DNA of 64,000 nt from JBFLYO01 sp040756745 (GCA_040756745.1 JBFLYO010000013.1:1-64000), one strand, 5' to 3'; positions 9,101-19,120 are shown, numbered from the stretch's first letter. The notes: generated from the sequence alone by a model not told the origin. Program-made: numbers and translations.

Positions 9101-12100
9101 GGCACGACCTGTTGCGGGTCGTTGCCGAAGCAGCACTGCTTCCGTATCAGGCGTGGCAGGCGCTGGACGCCATCGCGCGCGCCCTGTACCGGCGCCACAT
9201 TTCGCATCGGAGGCTGTTGGAGTGGACCTCAGCCCATGTGATGCACGGCGTCGCCCAGGCCAAAGTGCCCATGCTTCTCCTTTCCATGTGCCTCGTGAGC
9301 CTGTTGAGCGTGGCTGTAGGGTGGCAGGTGAAGCATTGGGGGCCATCCAATATAGTGATCGCCAGCCCCTGGCTCATACTCTGGTTTCTCTCACCGGTGA
9401 TCGGCTGGCTCCTCAACCAGCGACCGCAGACGAAACAACCACAGTCCCTGTTACGCGAGGAGGATCGGCGATACCTAAGGACCGTCGCGTGTCGAACCTG
9501 GCGCTATTTTTCGGACTTTGTCAATGAAGGGACCTCATGGTTGCCGCCCGACAATTATCAGCTCTCGTATCAGAATCGACTGGCGATGCGGACAAGCCCG
9601 ACGAACATCGGTCTCTGGATGGTCAGCGTTCTCGGGGCGCATGATTTCGGCTACATCACGGTGGACGAACTCACTCGCACTCTGTTGGGTACGATGGAGA
9701 CCGTCGGCAAGCTGGACCGCCACGAGGGCCATCTGCTCAATTGGTACGACATTCAAACCCTGGCTCCCCTTAAGCCGCGCTACGTTTCCACCGTCGACAG
9801 CGGAAATCTGCTTGGCGCGTTGTGGTCCCTCGACCACGGACTGGGGGAGTTGATGCACGCGGAATTGCTCGACATGAGAGCCTTTGCGGGTTTGCGGGAC
9901 GCTGGGGAAGCCCTGAGCCAGGCGGTCGCGGCAGAAGGTATTCCCGGTGCAGATACCCGTGCCCTTCACGAGCTGCTGCTCGCGTGGGAATCCCCGCCGC
10001 ACCGCATCGTGGACGCCCTCAACATGCTGCGCCGGGCGAAACAGGACGTCAGCAATCTGGTCGTCATGGCTGGCGCGTCTACTACGGCAGGAGGGAGTGT
10101 GACCTATTGGGCAAGCCAGATGCAAAGACAACTGGACGCCTGGTTGAACATTGCAGACCGTTACCTCGCCTGGATCGAAATCCTGGGTGAGAAGACCGCG
10201 GAAGAGATCGCCGTGCTGGATCGGAATGCCCTGCCGGCATTCCGACAAGCTCTTCATCATTCTCCTTCCCTCCAGGATCTCGCCAGTGGAAATCTCCACT
10301 GGATCCAGATCTTTCAGGAGATCCGGAAGCAAGCCCCCTCGAACGAGTCAGCCATTGCAACCTGGATCGATCGCGTGTTCAGGGCCCTCGATGAGTCGAA
10401 ATGGCTTGCCGGTGAAATGTTGGCTTCGTGCCAGCAACTCGCCCGGACGGGCCGTGAACTATCCGAATCAATGAACATGCGCTTCCTGTATGATGCCGAT
10501 CGCAGACTGTTCTCGATCGGCTACAATGTGCATGAAGGACGTTTGGATCACGCCTACTATGACCTCCTTGCAAGTGAAGCGCGACTCGGGAGTTTCGTCG
10601 CCATTGCCCGGGGGGACATTCCCGCCGAGCATTGGTTTGCCATGAGCCGGCCATACGGCGCCGTCGGCCGGCGCAAGGTACTGCTCAGTTGGACCGGGAC
10701 AATGTTTGAATACCTGATGCCTCTTCTCTTCCAGCGCTCCTATGCAAACTCGCTTCTCGATAAAGCGACGCGGGAGGCCGTGGCAATTCAGATCGCTTAC
10801 GGCTGCACGCACCGTGTGCCGTGGGGGGTTTCGGAGTGTGCCTCCGGGGACCTGGACATCAACAAGACCTATCAATACGATGCATTTGGCGTGCCGGCGC
10901 TTGGGCTCAAGCGTGGCCTGGAGGAAAGAACCGTCATCGCGCCCTATGCCACTCTTCTCGCGTTGAGTATCTCACCGCGGGAATGTCTTCGAAATCTCAA
11001 GCGGTTAGGCGCTTTGGGGTTGCTGGACGATTACGGCTACTACGATGCGATCGACCTCAGCCAGAAACCAACCCGCGAAGGGGAGCGCGGCGTGATCGTG
11101 CGAACCCATATGGCCCATCATCAAGCAATGGGATTCCTGGCGCTGACGAACCTCCTCCATGGCAATTCCATCCAGAACCATTTCCACGGCGACCCGCGCG
11201 TGCGCGCCGTCGAGCCATTGCTTCACGAACGCGTTCCGCGCCTGCCTCCGTTGAACCAGATCTCGACGCGCACCCGGATCTCTTCGATTGCGGCCATTGG
11301 AGAAGTCGCGCCTTCGGTGAGCCAGTTCGAGACGCCCCATACACCTACGCCCAAGACTCAACTGCTCAGCAATGGGCGATATGGTCTCATGCTGACAAAT
11401 GCCGGCGGGGGGTACAGCCGCTGGGGGGACTTTGAGATCACGCGCTGGAGGTCGGATCGGACCCGGGATTCGTGGGGTACGTTCTGCTACATCCATGATG
11501 GAGGCTCGGACCGGTTATGGTGCAACACCTACCAACCGACCTGCGGGAAGGTGGAGGGCTATTCTGCCAATTTTTCTCTGGATCGGGCCGTGTTCCGACG
11601 CGTCGACAACGGGATTGAGACCGAAACCGAGATAATCGTCGCTCCGGAAGATGACGTTGAGATTCGGCGAATGACGCTGATCAATCGTTCCCCCCGGGAC
11701 TGCCAGCTCGATCTGACGAGCTACATTGAACTGTCCCTGGCGCCGCACAACGCAGACCGGCAGCATCCGGCGTTTAACAAGCTCTTTATTGAAACTGAGG
11801 CGGTGCCCGAGCAACATGCGCTCCTTGCCTGCCGCCGGCTTCGGGATGACGGCGACCCGCCCGTTTGTGTCGGGCATCGCTTCACGCTTGAACACGAAGA
11901 TGGCGACGCCTTGCGCTTCGAGACTGATCGCGTCCGATTCATCGGCCGGGGACGAACACTCGCCGGCCCGATGGGGGCCGTTCAGGAACCGGGGAATTGT
12001 CAGGGCTTCGTGGTTGACCCGATCCTCAGCCTGCGCCAGAGCATAGCCGTGGGCTCCGGCCAGCGTGTGCAGGTATCCATGGTTGAGGCCGCCGGGGCGA

Positions 12101-15100
12101 CACGTGAACAGGTCTTGAGCATGATGAGTAAGTATGGCGATCCACATGCGATTGATCGAGCAATGGATTTTGCGTGGGCCTCTGCCCAGCTTGAGTTGCG
12201 GGTTCTGCGCATACAGCCCGACGACGCGCGCCGCTTTCAGCAATTGGCAAGCCATTTGCTTTTTCCGAATCCCCTTCTGCGCTCTCCTGCGGAACGCATC
12301 GCTGAAAACCGCAAGGGCCAGGCCGGCCTGTGGGCCTATGGGATCTCGGGTGACCTGCCGATCGCGCTGGTTGCGATCGGCGAGGCGCAGGACCTGAGCC
12401 TGGTTCGTCAAGTGCTGCAGGCACATACCTATTGGCGCATGCATGGGTTCATAACCGACCTGGTGATCCTGAACGAAGAGGCGCGCGGGTATGAGCACCC
12501 GCTGCATCAACAGCTTGAACGCTTGATCCAGTCTCATTCGGCAATAACGGGGGTGGACCGGCCCGGGGGAGTCTTCTTGCGCAGCGCGGATATGATCCCG
12601 GCGGAAGACCTGACGCTCCTGCGGGCTGTGGCACGTGCGGTGATGGTGGCGGCCCGCGGGAATTTGCCCCAGCAATTGGGTGTTTCGCCGGAAGCTCCCG
12701 AGCCGCCCGGGCCCGTCGGCTCGAAACGCGATTCCCGAGATCCTTCTGCCGCGCTCCCTTTCATGGAACTCCCGTACTTCAACAGCATCGGTGGCTTCAC
12801 TCCGGATGGGCGTGAATACGCAATCTATCTCGGTCCGGGGCTGAACACTCCCATGCCCTGGGTCAACATCATCGCCAACCCCGGCTTTGGCACACTCGTC
12901 AGCGAAACGGGGGCCGGTTTTACCTGGCAGGGCAACAGCCAGCACAATCGGCTGACGCAATGGTCGAATGACGCCGTGACGGATCCGACATCAGAAGCGC
13001 TGTACATCCGGGATGACGACACGGGAGTCTACTGGACGCCGTGCGCTTCGCCGATCCGCGAAGAAACCGCCTACCGGGCGAGGCATGGGGCGGGATACAC
13101 GGTCTTCGAACATAACAGCCATGGTATTGAGCAGGAGCTGACAGTTTTCGTGCCTTTGGATGATAAGGGTGGGGAGCCGCTGAAGGTGCAGCGGCTGCTC
13201 CTCAGAAACGATACCGACAGGCCGCGCAGGTTGTCGCTGACATACTACGTGGAATGGACATTGGGTGAGTTTCGTGAATCCTCACAGATGCACGTGGTGA
13301 CCAGTTGGGATGACGAAGTCGAGGCCATCATCGCTCGCAACTACTACCATCCTGATTTTGCGGATCGAGTGGCCTTTGCGGCCATAAGCCTGCCGGCAGA
13401 GTCTTTCACTGGCGATCGCACCAGCTTTCTTGGTCGCAATCGCTCAATGATGAATCCGTTGGCGATGGAGCGAACGGGGCTCTCTCGCAGGACAGGAGCG
13501 GGCCTGGACCCTTGCGCTGCGCTGCAGACGGCCGTACTCCTGGCGCCTGACGAGCGGATGGAAATCACGTGCCTGCTCGGTCAGGCTCCGTCACTGAAGG
13601 AAGCCCGGGCGTTGGTTCTTGCCTACCGGGAGAGCCCGGCGGTGGAGGCCGCGCTTGGGCAAACGAAAGCGTGGTGGAACGATCGGCTCGGCGCGATCCA
13701 GGTGCACACGCCCGAACTTGCAGTGGATTTTTTGATCAACCGGTGGCTCCTCTATCAGACTCTTGGTTGCCGCATCTGGGCACTCTCCGCTTTTTACCAG
13801 TCAGGAGGGGCATTTGGTTTCCGCGATCAATTGCAGGACGTGATGGCTCTGTTGTACGCGCACCCCGGGGTCGCGCGCAAGCACATTCTGCTTGCGGCGA
13901 GTCGTCAGTTCACAGAAGGCGACGTGCAGCATTGGTGGCACACGCCGAACGGTGCGGGAATCCGCTCGCGCATCTCCGACGATCTCCTTTGGCTTCCTTA
14001 CGTCGTCGCTCACTACATCAGAATCACCGGCGATGTGTCAATTCTCCGCGAGATGGTCGGCTTCCTCGACGCGCCCCTACTGGAAGGTTACCAGCGCGAG
14101 AGCTTTCAATCTCCGGGGATCTCTTCGGAACGCGCCCCACTCTTTGAGCATTGCCGGCGCGCTGTTTCGCGCGGTCAGTCCTTTGGACCCCATGGATTGC
14201 CACTGATGCGGACAGGAGACTGGAATGATGGGATGAATCTCGTGGGGGCAGGGGGGAAGGGGGAGAGCGTTTGGCTGGCGTGGTTTCTGGTTGATGTGCT
14301 GAAGAGCATGGCCGAGATGTCTGAACACATGGGCCGGCCAGATCTGAGTCAGACCTGTCTTCAGGAACGGAAGGCATTGATCGAACGTATTGAGGGGTTC
14401 GCGTGGGATGGGGAGTGGTATCTTCGCGCGACCTTTGATGACGGGACGCCTCTGGGTTCTTCGGCGAATGCAGAAGCGCGCATCGATTCACTTCCGCAAT
14501 CCTGGGCCTGGTTCACCGGGGCTGCAGACAGCGATCGGGCACGCAAAGCACTGGAATCGGCCTGGAAGCATCTCGTTCGCGAGGATGGGAGGCTGGTGCT
14601 CCTGTTCGAGCCTCCTTTTGACAAGACGATGCCATCGCCAGGTTACATCAAGGGATACCCTCCGGGCGTGCGCGAGAACGGGGGCCAATACACCCATGCT
14701 GCGGTGTGGCTGGCCATGGCCATGGCGCGGAGCGGGGATGGCACCCGCGCGGCGAACATGATGCGAATGCTCAACCCGATCGAGCATGCGCGTGATCCGG
14801 AGTCGGTTTGGCGCTACGGCATTGAGCCTTACGTGGTTGCGGCCGATGTGTACCACCTACCCGGGCGAATTGGTCAGGGGGGCTGGTCCTGGTATACCGG
14901 CTCGGCGGCGTGGATGTATCGAGCCTGGGTGGAAGAGATTCTGGGCCTTCATGTGCGCGGACAAACCATGCGGCTCACCCCGGTCATTCCCGGATGGTGG
15001 GATGGTTTCCAGATGAGCTATCGCCACGGCCTAGCGATTTACGAGATCCAGGTAGAGAACCCGGAACACTGCGAGCGTGGGATCTCCTGGGTGGAAATGG

Positions 15101-15201
15101 ACGGGCAGCGGTTGAAGGGCGGGGTGATCCCCCTGGGCCGGGATCTCGTCAAGCACCGGATTATTGTGCGCATGGGGAAGGAGAACCTATTGCCTGCGTG
15201 A
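6193..15201 (+). CDS. ndvB: Cyclic beta-1,2-glucan synthetase (NdvB/ChvB-like), GT84-GH94
   Basis: Encodes 3002 residues from ATG 6193 (MHEGILIGYFGQ); an in-frame ATG at 6121 is an alternative. An N-terminal region resembling NdvB is followed by hydrophobic pairs near 503-560, 912-946 and 1023-1075. The GT84 glycosyltransferase core lies between them, with LDSDTQLPNG near 720. A glycoamylase-like domain covers about 1096-1690. Two sugar-binding/GH94 phosphorylase-type modules follow, with the GDWNDGMNLVG motif near 2675. In the known family the membrane enzyme polymerises UDP-glucose on itself, sets ring size with its phosphorylase domain, and releases cyclic glucan to the periplasm. Length is slightly above the usual 2800-2870. 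No glucan exporter (NdvA) is nearby. Domain order is complete with no frameshift. Confidence 0.93.
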   Translation: MHEGILIGYFGQKDEAHKAFKQLWRKGYRRAAWVSKSAEGDVRIHDPVYWRRAFGVQRGVIEDHARWLVSGESVLIVQASIEKVRVPLAVLLESGETQPAVFILYPKRESPQGEDWTMGTSITPAQLQNHAQRLAAIHRLALGPPQDTELLKRITEGRRWIHNTCLDLTVASRLEQSVSPAAEWLLDNEYIVEGNSRTVLLNLPPRYFRQLPALTSGPDRALPRIYGLARELVSHTDLRLNQESILAFVEAYQSEAPLSIGELWAVPQMLRAALMEGIRQIAGRTQTELRERGIANEWANRLIAVHRRDPQQIFSILADLTQTQPDPSPYFASQLIDYLYDEEAVLAPVQSWLERKFQRSLGDLSQRATTRQTTDQISTGNAFTSLRQLDLVDWKVCFERLSRVEALLRQDPAGIYPHMDFNTRDRCRRAIEDLHRGSGLSEDMVAQRVLDLTTQAARESAADLRSSHVGTYLIGEMRGVLARLIGCRETLRFRALRWTYRHHSSVYFSGLGFLSVALVSLLLLFGLHGETPYTLLLVALLLLIPASQLSLEVMNYLVMRLMPPRILPKMDYSVSGIPDAFRTLVVVPVMLVDLETIHDEAEKLEIRYLANKEDNLLFGLFSDYVDAAQVHCEEDESLLQAAKACIESLNQRHGGNRFLLFHRERTWSESEQGFIGWERKRGKLEELNGLIDGTRPHEAGRLLHVGHADQLSDVRFVITLDSDTQLPNGTARRLIETLSHPLNQARLDIEGRIQAGYTIIQPRVSPTLPSMSGSPFSRLFSDPIGVDPYTNAVSDVNQDLAGEGSYHGKGIYDVRAFSRVLAGRFPEARLLSHDLIEGAHVRVGFASDIELYDEFPQDYLSFIRRLHRWIRGDWQIAGWMMPRVPQPHGGSGPNPLSWFNRGKILDNLRRSLLPVASLALLLASWMISLHAGVIATAVVATQLLFHSLAQHFTWATTPPGSKGVSVTKVRHDLLRVVAEAALLPYQAWQALDAIARALYRRHISHRRLLEWTSAHVMHGVAQAKVPMLLLSMCLVSLLSVAVGWQVKHWGPSNIVIASPWLILWFLSPVIGWLLNQRPQTKQPQSLLREEDRRYLRTVACRTWRYFSDFVNEGTSWLPPDNYQLSYQNRLAMRTSPTNIGLWMVSVLGAHDFGYITVDELTRTLLGTMETVGKLDRHEGHLLNWYDIQTLAPLKPRYVSTVDSGNLLGALWSLDHGLGELMHAELLDMRAFAGLRDAGEALSQAVAAEGIPGADTRALHELLLAWESPPHRIVDALNMLRRAKQDVSNLVVMAGASTTAGGSVTYWASQMQRQLDAWLNIADRYLAWIEILGEKTAEEIAVLDRNALPAFRQALHHSPSLQDLASGNLHWIQIFQEIRKQAPSNESAIATWIDRVFRALDESKWLAGEMLASCQQLARTGRELSESMNMRFLYDADRRLFSIGYNVHEGRLDHAYYDLLASEARLGSFVAIARGDIPAEHWFAMSRPYGAVGRRKVLLSWTGTMFEYLMPLLFQRSYANSLLDKATREAVAIQIAYGCTHRVPWGVSECASGDLDINKTYQYDAFGVPALGLKRGLEERTVIAPYATLLALSISPRECLRNLKRLGALGLLDDYGYYDAIDLSQKPTREGERGVIVRTHMAHHQAMGFLALTNLLHGNSIQNHFHGDPRVRAVEPLLHERVPRLPPLNQISTRTRISSIAAIGEVAPSVSQFETPHTPTPKTQLLSNGRYGLMLTNAGGGYSRWGDFEITRWRSDRTRDSWGTFCYIHDGGSDRLWCNTYQPTCGKVEGYSANFSLDRAVFRRVDNGIETETEIIVAPEDDVEIRRMTLINRSPRDCQLDLTSYIELSLAPHNADRQHPAFNKLFIETEAVPEQHALLACRRLRDDGDPPVCVGHRFTLEHEDGDALRFETDRVRFIGRGRTLAGPMGAVQEPGNCQGFVVDPILSLRQSIAVGSGQRVQVSMVEAAGATREQVLSMMSKYGDPHAIDRAMDFAWASAQLELRVLRIQPDDARRFQQLASHLLFPNPLLRSPAERIAENRKGQAGLWAYGISGDLPIALVAIGEAQDLSLVRQVLQAHTYWRMHGFITDLVILNEEARGYEHPLHQQLERLIQSHSAITGVDRPGGVFLRSADMIPAEDLTLLRAVARAVMVAARGNLPQQLGVSPEAPEPPGPVGSKRDSRDPSAALPFMELPYFNSIGGFTPDGREYAIYLGPGLNTPMPWVNIIANPGFGTLVSETGAGFTWQGNSQHNRLTQWSNDAVTDPTSEALYIRDDDTGVYWTPCASPIREETAYRARHGAGYTVFEHNSHGIEQELTVFVPLDDKGGEPLKVQRLLLRNDTDRPRRLSLTYYVEWTLGEFRESSQMHVVTSWDDEVEAIIARNYYHPDFADRVAFAAISLPAESFTGDRTSFLGRNRSMMNPLAMERTGLSRRTGAGLDPCAALQTAVLLAPDERMEITCLLGQAPSLKEARALVLAYRESPAVEAALGQTKAWWNDRLGAIQVHTPELAVDFLINRWLLYQTLGCRIWALSAFYQSGGAFGFRDQLQDVMALLYAHPGVARKHILLAASRQFTEGDVQHWWHTPNGAGIRSRISDDLLWLPYVVAHYIRITGDVSILREMVGFLDAPLLEGYQRESFQSPGISSERAPLFEHCRRAVSRGQSFGPHGLPLMRTGDWNDGMNLVGAGGKGESVWLAWFLVDVLKSMAEMSEHMGRPDLSQTCLQERKALIERIEGFAWDGEWYLRATFDDGTPLGSSANAEARIDSLPQSWAWFTGAADSDRARKALESAWKHLVREDGRLVLLFEPPFDKTMPSPGYIKGYPPGVRENGGQYTHAAVWLAMAMARSGDGTRAANMMRMLNPIEHARDPESVWRYGIEPYVVAADVYHLPGRIGQGGWSWYTGSAAWMYRAWVEEILGLHVRGQTMRLTPVIPGWWDGFQMSYRHGLAIYEIQVENPEHCERGISWVEMDGQRLKGGVIPLGRDLVKHRIIVRMGKENLLPA

Positions 15202-15557
15202 CGCCGGCTGTGTGGCTTTGTGGCGGCGTAGGCGTCACCCGGCTTGAACTCAACCATATGCGGTTGAGTACGCAATCATTGCAGCACTTTGGTCCGCAGT
15301 GAGCGCGCGGCCCCCTGTGCCAAGTCAAACGTCGCCACGAGTCGAACCCGCGCCCGTGGCCTTGTGCCAAGTCAACGAGTTTCACTGTCACTGGCGTCCT
15401 GACCAAGACTGGTGGCAGAGGTCCCCTAAGCCGCACACCCTGCTGGGGACACCTGCCTACAACACGCCTACTTGCTCCTTCATCGATGAAGAGGTATCTT
15501 CCGGCGTGTCCTTTCTGATCAACCGATCTCTTCCCGCCACACAACCTCGTTGATGGA
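15202..15557. other. Intergenic region after ndvB with small inverted and direct repeats
   Basis: No coding sequence is supported here. An 8-bp inverted repeat with a 6-base loop (ACTCAACC at 15248-15255, GGTTGAGT at 15262-15269) lies 47 bases after the ndvB stop; without a T-run it is only a possible transcription end. A 13-bp direct repeat (TGTGCCAAGTCAA) occurs at 15316-15328 and 15363-15375. The promoter for the following kinase gene is expected here but no convincing boxes were found. Confidence 0.4.
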
Positions 15558-18461
15558 ATGTCGAAAGAGGCAGTCCTCCGAAGCATCATCCTGGCGATGG
15601 CCATCCTCCCCTCCCCGGGGTTGAGCCAGACATACCCCTTCAAACTCTACACTGCGCTCGATGGACTGGCACAGTCGAGCACTTCCTCGATTCATCAGGA
15701 TTCCCTCGGGAATATGTGGTTTGGTGCATGGGGCGGGATCACCCGGTACGACGGGAAACGCTTCTGGACGTATTCCAACAGCGCGCTCAAGGTGTCCAGC
15801 ATCTGTGAAGGTCCGGATCGTACCATCTGGCTCGGTACGATGTCGGGAATCACCGTGGTATCTGGCGACGAGGTCCGGCTGGATTCGATCGGGGTCGCGG
15901 GCGGCGTGCTGCCGTCGGATGAGGTGCGCGCATTGTGCAGGGACAAGAACGGTGCGATGTGGGTTGGAACAGCCAGGGGACTTGTCGTACTCTCGAGGCA
16001 TGGAAAGTACCTTTCCGACAGCCCGAACGCATTGCGCAAGAGATATATTACGGGCCTCGCTCCCTTAGCTGACGGATCAGTCCTCGTGGCGTCCTCGAAA
16101 GGCATCGATCGATGCCAGCAGAGGGATGGAACGATCGCAACACTTGAGGTGCTGCTTGACGACGCTCCCGTTAAATCGCTCATGGTCCGGCGTACCGGAG
16201 AGATCATCGCCGTGATGTATGGCCAACAGATCGTCATCCGCTATCACAACAGTCGATGGGACACGGTGTTCTCGTTGTCACGGATCGATCGGCTGGCCAT
16301 GCCGATGAGTCTCGGCGAAGATATGCTGAGGAATATCTGGATCGGGACCACCCATGGTCTCTGTGTGCTTGAATCGGATAACGTCAGTTTCCTGACCCGA
16401 AGAGAGGGATTGCCCAATCAATACATAGGGTCGATCCTCCGCGATCGGGAGGGGACACTCTGGCTGGGCAGCGAAGGGGGTGTCATCAAGGTTCCCACCG
16501 TGGTCTTCAGAAACTACGATTATTCCACGGGCCTTCCGGGAGATCACGTGATCTCTGTGTTTGAGGACGATCAACGAAACATCTGGCTCGGTACCTACAG
16601 AGGGGTTGTGAGGATCGCCCCCTTTGGAAAAGTGCGTGTCTTCCAGCGTGGATTGCCGCATCCGTCCGTTCACGATTTTTGTCAGGACAGCACCGGGAGA
16701 GTATGGATCGGTACTCATGAGGGATTGATGGAGTACGTGGATGGAAGACTTCGTCCCAGCTCGATTCCCAGGTTGAGAAACGTTCCCATCATCCGGCTTC
16801 TCGCCGACAGAGATGGGAATATCTATTGCGGGAGTCGAAAGACGATTCTGCATGTTTCCTCACGCGGTTCAGTGCAACCGCTCCTCGGTGACGATCAGAT
16901 CACCGAGGCGAATGTGACCGCGCTGCTCCTTGATGGCGACGGCACCCTTTGGTTCGGCACAGACGGGGAAGGCGGAGGATTCATTCGCGACGCTCGAGTC
17001 CATCACGTCGGGAAGCACGATGGACTCCCCAACACATGGATCACCTCTCTGTGCAAGGACAGACGCGGTGTACTCTGGGTAACAACACAGGGAGGGGCGG
17101 CCTACTGGACCGGCGATCGCTTTACCCCGATTCCCACGACGGAGGATGTCCTCCGTCAGGGCACTGTCACGTGTGCCCTTCGAGATAGCAGCGGATTGTT
17201 GTGGTTCGGCACGCAAACAGGAATGTATGCCTGGGACGATTCCATTGTGGGGTATATCGGGAATGAAGACGGCCTCGTTGCCTCCGCTGTCCGCGCCGGA
17301 CTTACCGATCGCAATGGAAACCTCTGGATAGGAACAGTCGGTGGTGTTTCTCGAATCGACAGGGCCGGCTATCGAAGTCATCACGCCACGCCACCTGTTG
17401 AGATTGAGGGTCTCGCTTTCGAGGACGGCATACTCAGGCGGTCTTCAAACACGGCGTATGCGTACGACGAGAACACCTTTACCCTGCATTTCAATGTCCG
17501 GAGCTTCGTTGATGAAGAACATACGGAGTTCCGATTCAAGCTCTCCGGTGTAGACCGATTATGGCAGTACGCGAGAAACCGGCGCGAGGTACGCTTCACG
17601 CAGTTGCCCCCCGGCGAGTATCTGTTTTCGGTGCAGGCGCGTAACCGCCAGTCTGACTGGTCCGATACGGCCTTGCTCGCATTCTCTATCCAACCGCCGC
17701 TGTGGGGAACCTGGTGGTTTCGACTGCTCTCGCTTGGCACACTGGCCGTCAGCCTCGCGCTCTTTTATCGCCGGCGGGTTCACGGACTGGAGAAGGAAAA
17801 GCGGGTACAGCAAGAGTTCTCGCTCCTTCTCATGGAATCGCAGGAGCACGAGCGCAAGCGGATTGCCGGCGAGCTGCATGATAGCCTGGGGCAGGATCTT
17901 CTGGTGATCAAAAACAGGGCTCTGGTCGGGCTCAAGGATCCCTCCTTGAGTACGCAGACGCACGAACAACTGGACGTGATCTCCTCCGTTGCAACCAAGG
18001 CTCTTGACGGAGTGAGGGAAATAGCCTATGATTTGCGGCCGTATCAGCTCGACAGGCTCGGCCTCACGAAAGCAATCCTTTCGATTACGAATGATCTTAC
18101 CGGCCCTGTCCAATTTGCCATGGATGCCGATCAGGTGGATGATGCGGTGGCAAAAGACAAGGCCATCCATGTTTACCGCATCGTCCAGGAAGGAATCAAC
18201 AACATCCTGAGGCATGCTGATGCACGCACCGCCTGGGTGACAATACGCCGAACGAATGACACTATTACCATCGTCATCAAAGACGACGGGAAGGGGATGT
18301 CGGTTGACCCGGGAGGCAGGCCCGACGGTCGCCGCGGCCTGGGCCTCATCGGCCTGACTGAACGCGCAAAAGCGCTGAACGGACTTGTAACGTTTGCATC
18401 ATCACCAGACACGGGTACGACCCTCACGATCAGTTTTCCGGCAAAAGGAACGTCACCATGA
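15558..18461 (+). CDS. Membrane sensor histidine kinase with two-bladed-propeller (Reg_prop/Y_Y_Y) sensor
   Basis: Encodes 967 residues. A signal peptide (about 1-22, ending PSPGLSQ) leads into a long periplasmic sensor of repeated Reg_prop blades, seen as recurring GxxWxGT motifs (WIGTTHGL, WLGTYRGV, WIGTHEGL, WFGTQTGM). A Y_Y_Y-like domain spans about 620-715, one transmembrane helix about 718-738. A HisKA_3 dimerisation domain has H774 (AGELHDSLGQ), followed by a HATPase with NILRHA and DDGKGM. This is the hybrid-like outer-membrane/periplasm sensing architecture common in Bacteroidota, but without a fused regulator. The next gene overlaps by ATGA and is the evident partner. In related systems the ligand is often a glycan or cell-envelope signal; the ligand here is not known. 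Confidence 0.93.
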   Translation: MSKEAVLRSIILAMAILPSPGLSQTYPFKLYTALDGLAQSSTSSIHQDSLGNMWFGAWGGITRYDGKRFWTYSNSALKVSSICEGPDRTIWLGTMSGITVVSGDEVRLDSIGVAGGVLPSDEVRALCRDKNGAMWVGTARGLVVLSRHGKYLSDSPNALRKRYITGLAPLADGSVLVASSKGIDRCQQRDGTIATLEVLLDDAPVKSLMVRRTGEIIAVMYGQQIVIRYHNSRWDTVFSLSRIDRLAMPMSLGEDMLRNIWIGTTHGLCVLESDNVSFLTRREGLPNQYIGSILRDREGTLWLGSEGGVIKVPTVVFRNYDYSTGLPGDHVISVFEDDQRNIWLGTYRGVVRIAPFGKVRVFQRGLPHPSVHDFCQDSTGRVWIGTHEGLMEYVDGRLRPSSIPRLRNVPIIRLLADRDGNIYCGSRKTILHVSSRGSVQPLLGDDQITEANVTALLLDGDGTLWFGTDGEGGGFIRDARVHHVGKHDGLPNTWITSLCKDRRGVLWVTTQGGAAYWTGDRFTPIPTTEDVLRQGTVTCALRDSSGLLWFGTQTGMYAWDDSIVGYIGNEDGLVASAVRAGLTDRNGNLWIGTVGGVSRIDRAGYRSHHATPPVEIEGLAFEDGILRRSSNTAYAYDENTFTLHFNVRSFVDEEHTEFRFKLSGVDRLWQYARNRREVRFTQLPPGEYLFSVQARNRQSDWSDTALLAFSIQPPLWGTWWFRLLSLGTLAVSLALFYRRRVHGLEKEKRVQQEFSLLLMESQEHERKRIAGELHDSLGQDLLVIKNRALVGLKDPSLSTQTHEQLDVISSVATKALDGVREIAYDLRPYQLDRLGLTKAILSITNDLTGPVQFAMDADQVDDAVAKDKAIHVYRIVQEGINNILRHADARTAWVTIRRTNDTITIVIKDDGKGMSVDPGGRPDGRRGLGLIGLTERAKALNGLVTFASSPDTGTTLTISFPAKGTSP

Positions 18462-19120
18462 ACTTCCAGGGCACGCTTGTCATAGCCGATGATCACCCGC
18501 TGTTTCGAAAGGGACTGCGCGAGGTGATCGAATCCGACCCGACACTACAGATTATCGGTGAAACAGGTGATGGCGAATCCACGCTGGCGTTGATCCGTCA
18601 AACCACTCCCAGCATGGTCATCCTTGATATCGACATGCCGCGGATGGGCGGTTTGTGCGTCGCTCGAGAGATAACGAAGGCCGGGCTTGACGTCGACATT
18701 CTCTTTCTCACCATGTACCGAGAGGAAGACCTTTTCCACGAAGCTATGGATGTCGGCGCACGGGCGTACGTTCTGAAGGACAGCGCGGCGACCGAGATCC
18801 TTCAGGCAATTCACACGGTTGCTGAAGGTAAGTACTTCATCAGCCCCGCACTCTCAGACCATCTCATACGGCGGACCGCGCGGGCAGAGAAGCTCTTGCG
18901 GCACACGCCGTTGCTTGAAGATCTCACGCCCGCGGAGCTGCGCGTCCTCAGGCTGGTCGCGGAAAACAAGACAAGCAAGGAAATTGCCGATTGCCTTTCG
19001 ATCAGCTACAAGACCGTCGAAAACCATCGCACCGGTATCGCCTCAAAGCTCCATCTTCGCGGCACCCACAGCCTGCTGAAGTTCGCCATCGAACACAAGA
19101 ACGTGCTTGCCAACAAGTGA
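18458..19120 (+). CDS. NarL-type response regulator, partner of the upstream kinase
   Basis: Encodes 220 residues; its ATG lies inside the kinase stop (ATGA), so translation is coupled. The receiver has acidic pair D11/D12, phospho-acceptor D57 (MVILDIDMP), a Thr switch (FLTMYRE) and Lys (VLKDSA). A LuxR-type HTH lies at about 155-210 (LTPAELRVLRLVAENKTSKE). All catalytic residues expected of a phosphorylatable NarL-family activator are present. A likely target is the exported-protein operon that begins 200 bp downstream (inference from order only). An imperfect hairpin (AGGTG...CACCT, 19132-19170) follows the stop. Confidence 0.93.
   Translation: MNFQGTLVIADDHPLFRKGLREVIESDPTLQIIGETGDGESTLALIRQTTPSMVILDIDMPRMGGLCVAREITKAGLDVDILFLTMYREEDLFHEAMDVGARAYVLKDSAATEILQAIHTVAEGKYFISPALSDHLIRRTARAEKLLRHTPLLEDLTPAELRVLRLVAENKTSKEIADCLSISYKTVENHRTGIASKLHLRGTHSLLKFAIEHKNVLANK

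Noticed and set aside
13569..14147. Long open frame on the plus strand inside ndvB in another frame
   Set aside because: It is a shadow of the GC-rich ndvB coding sequence; composition and context give no support.
15330..15376. tRNA- or tmRNA-like stretch (GTCGAACCCGCGCC) in the ndvB downstream gap
   Set aside because: Only a short arm-like hairpin is present; no cloverleaf or acceptor stem could be built.
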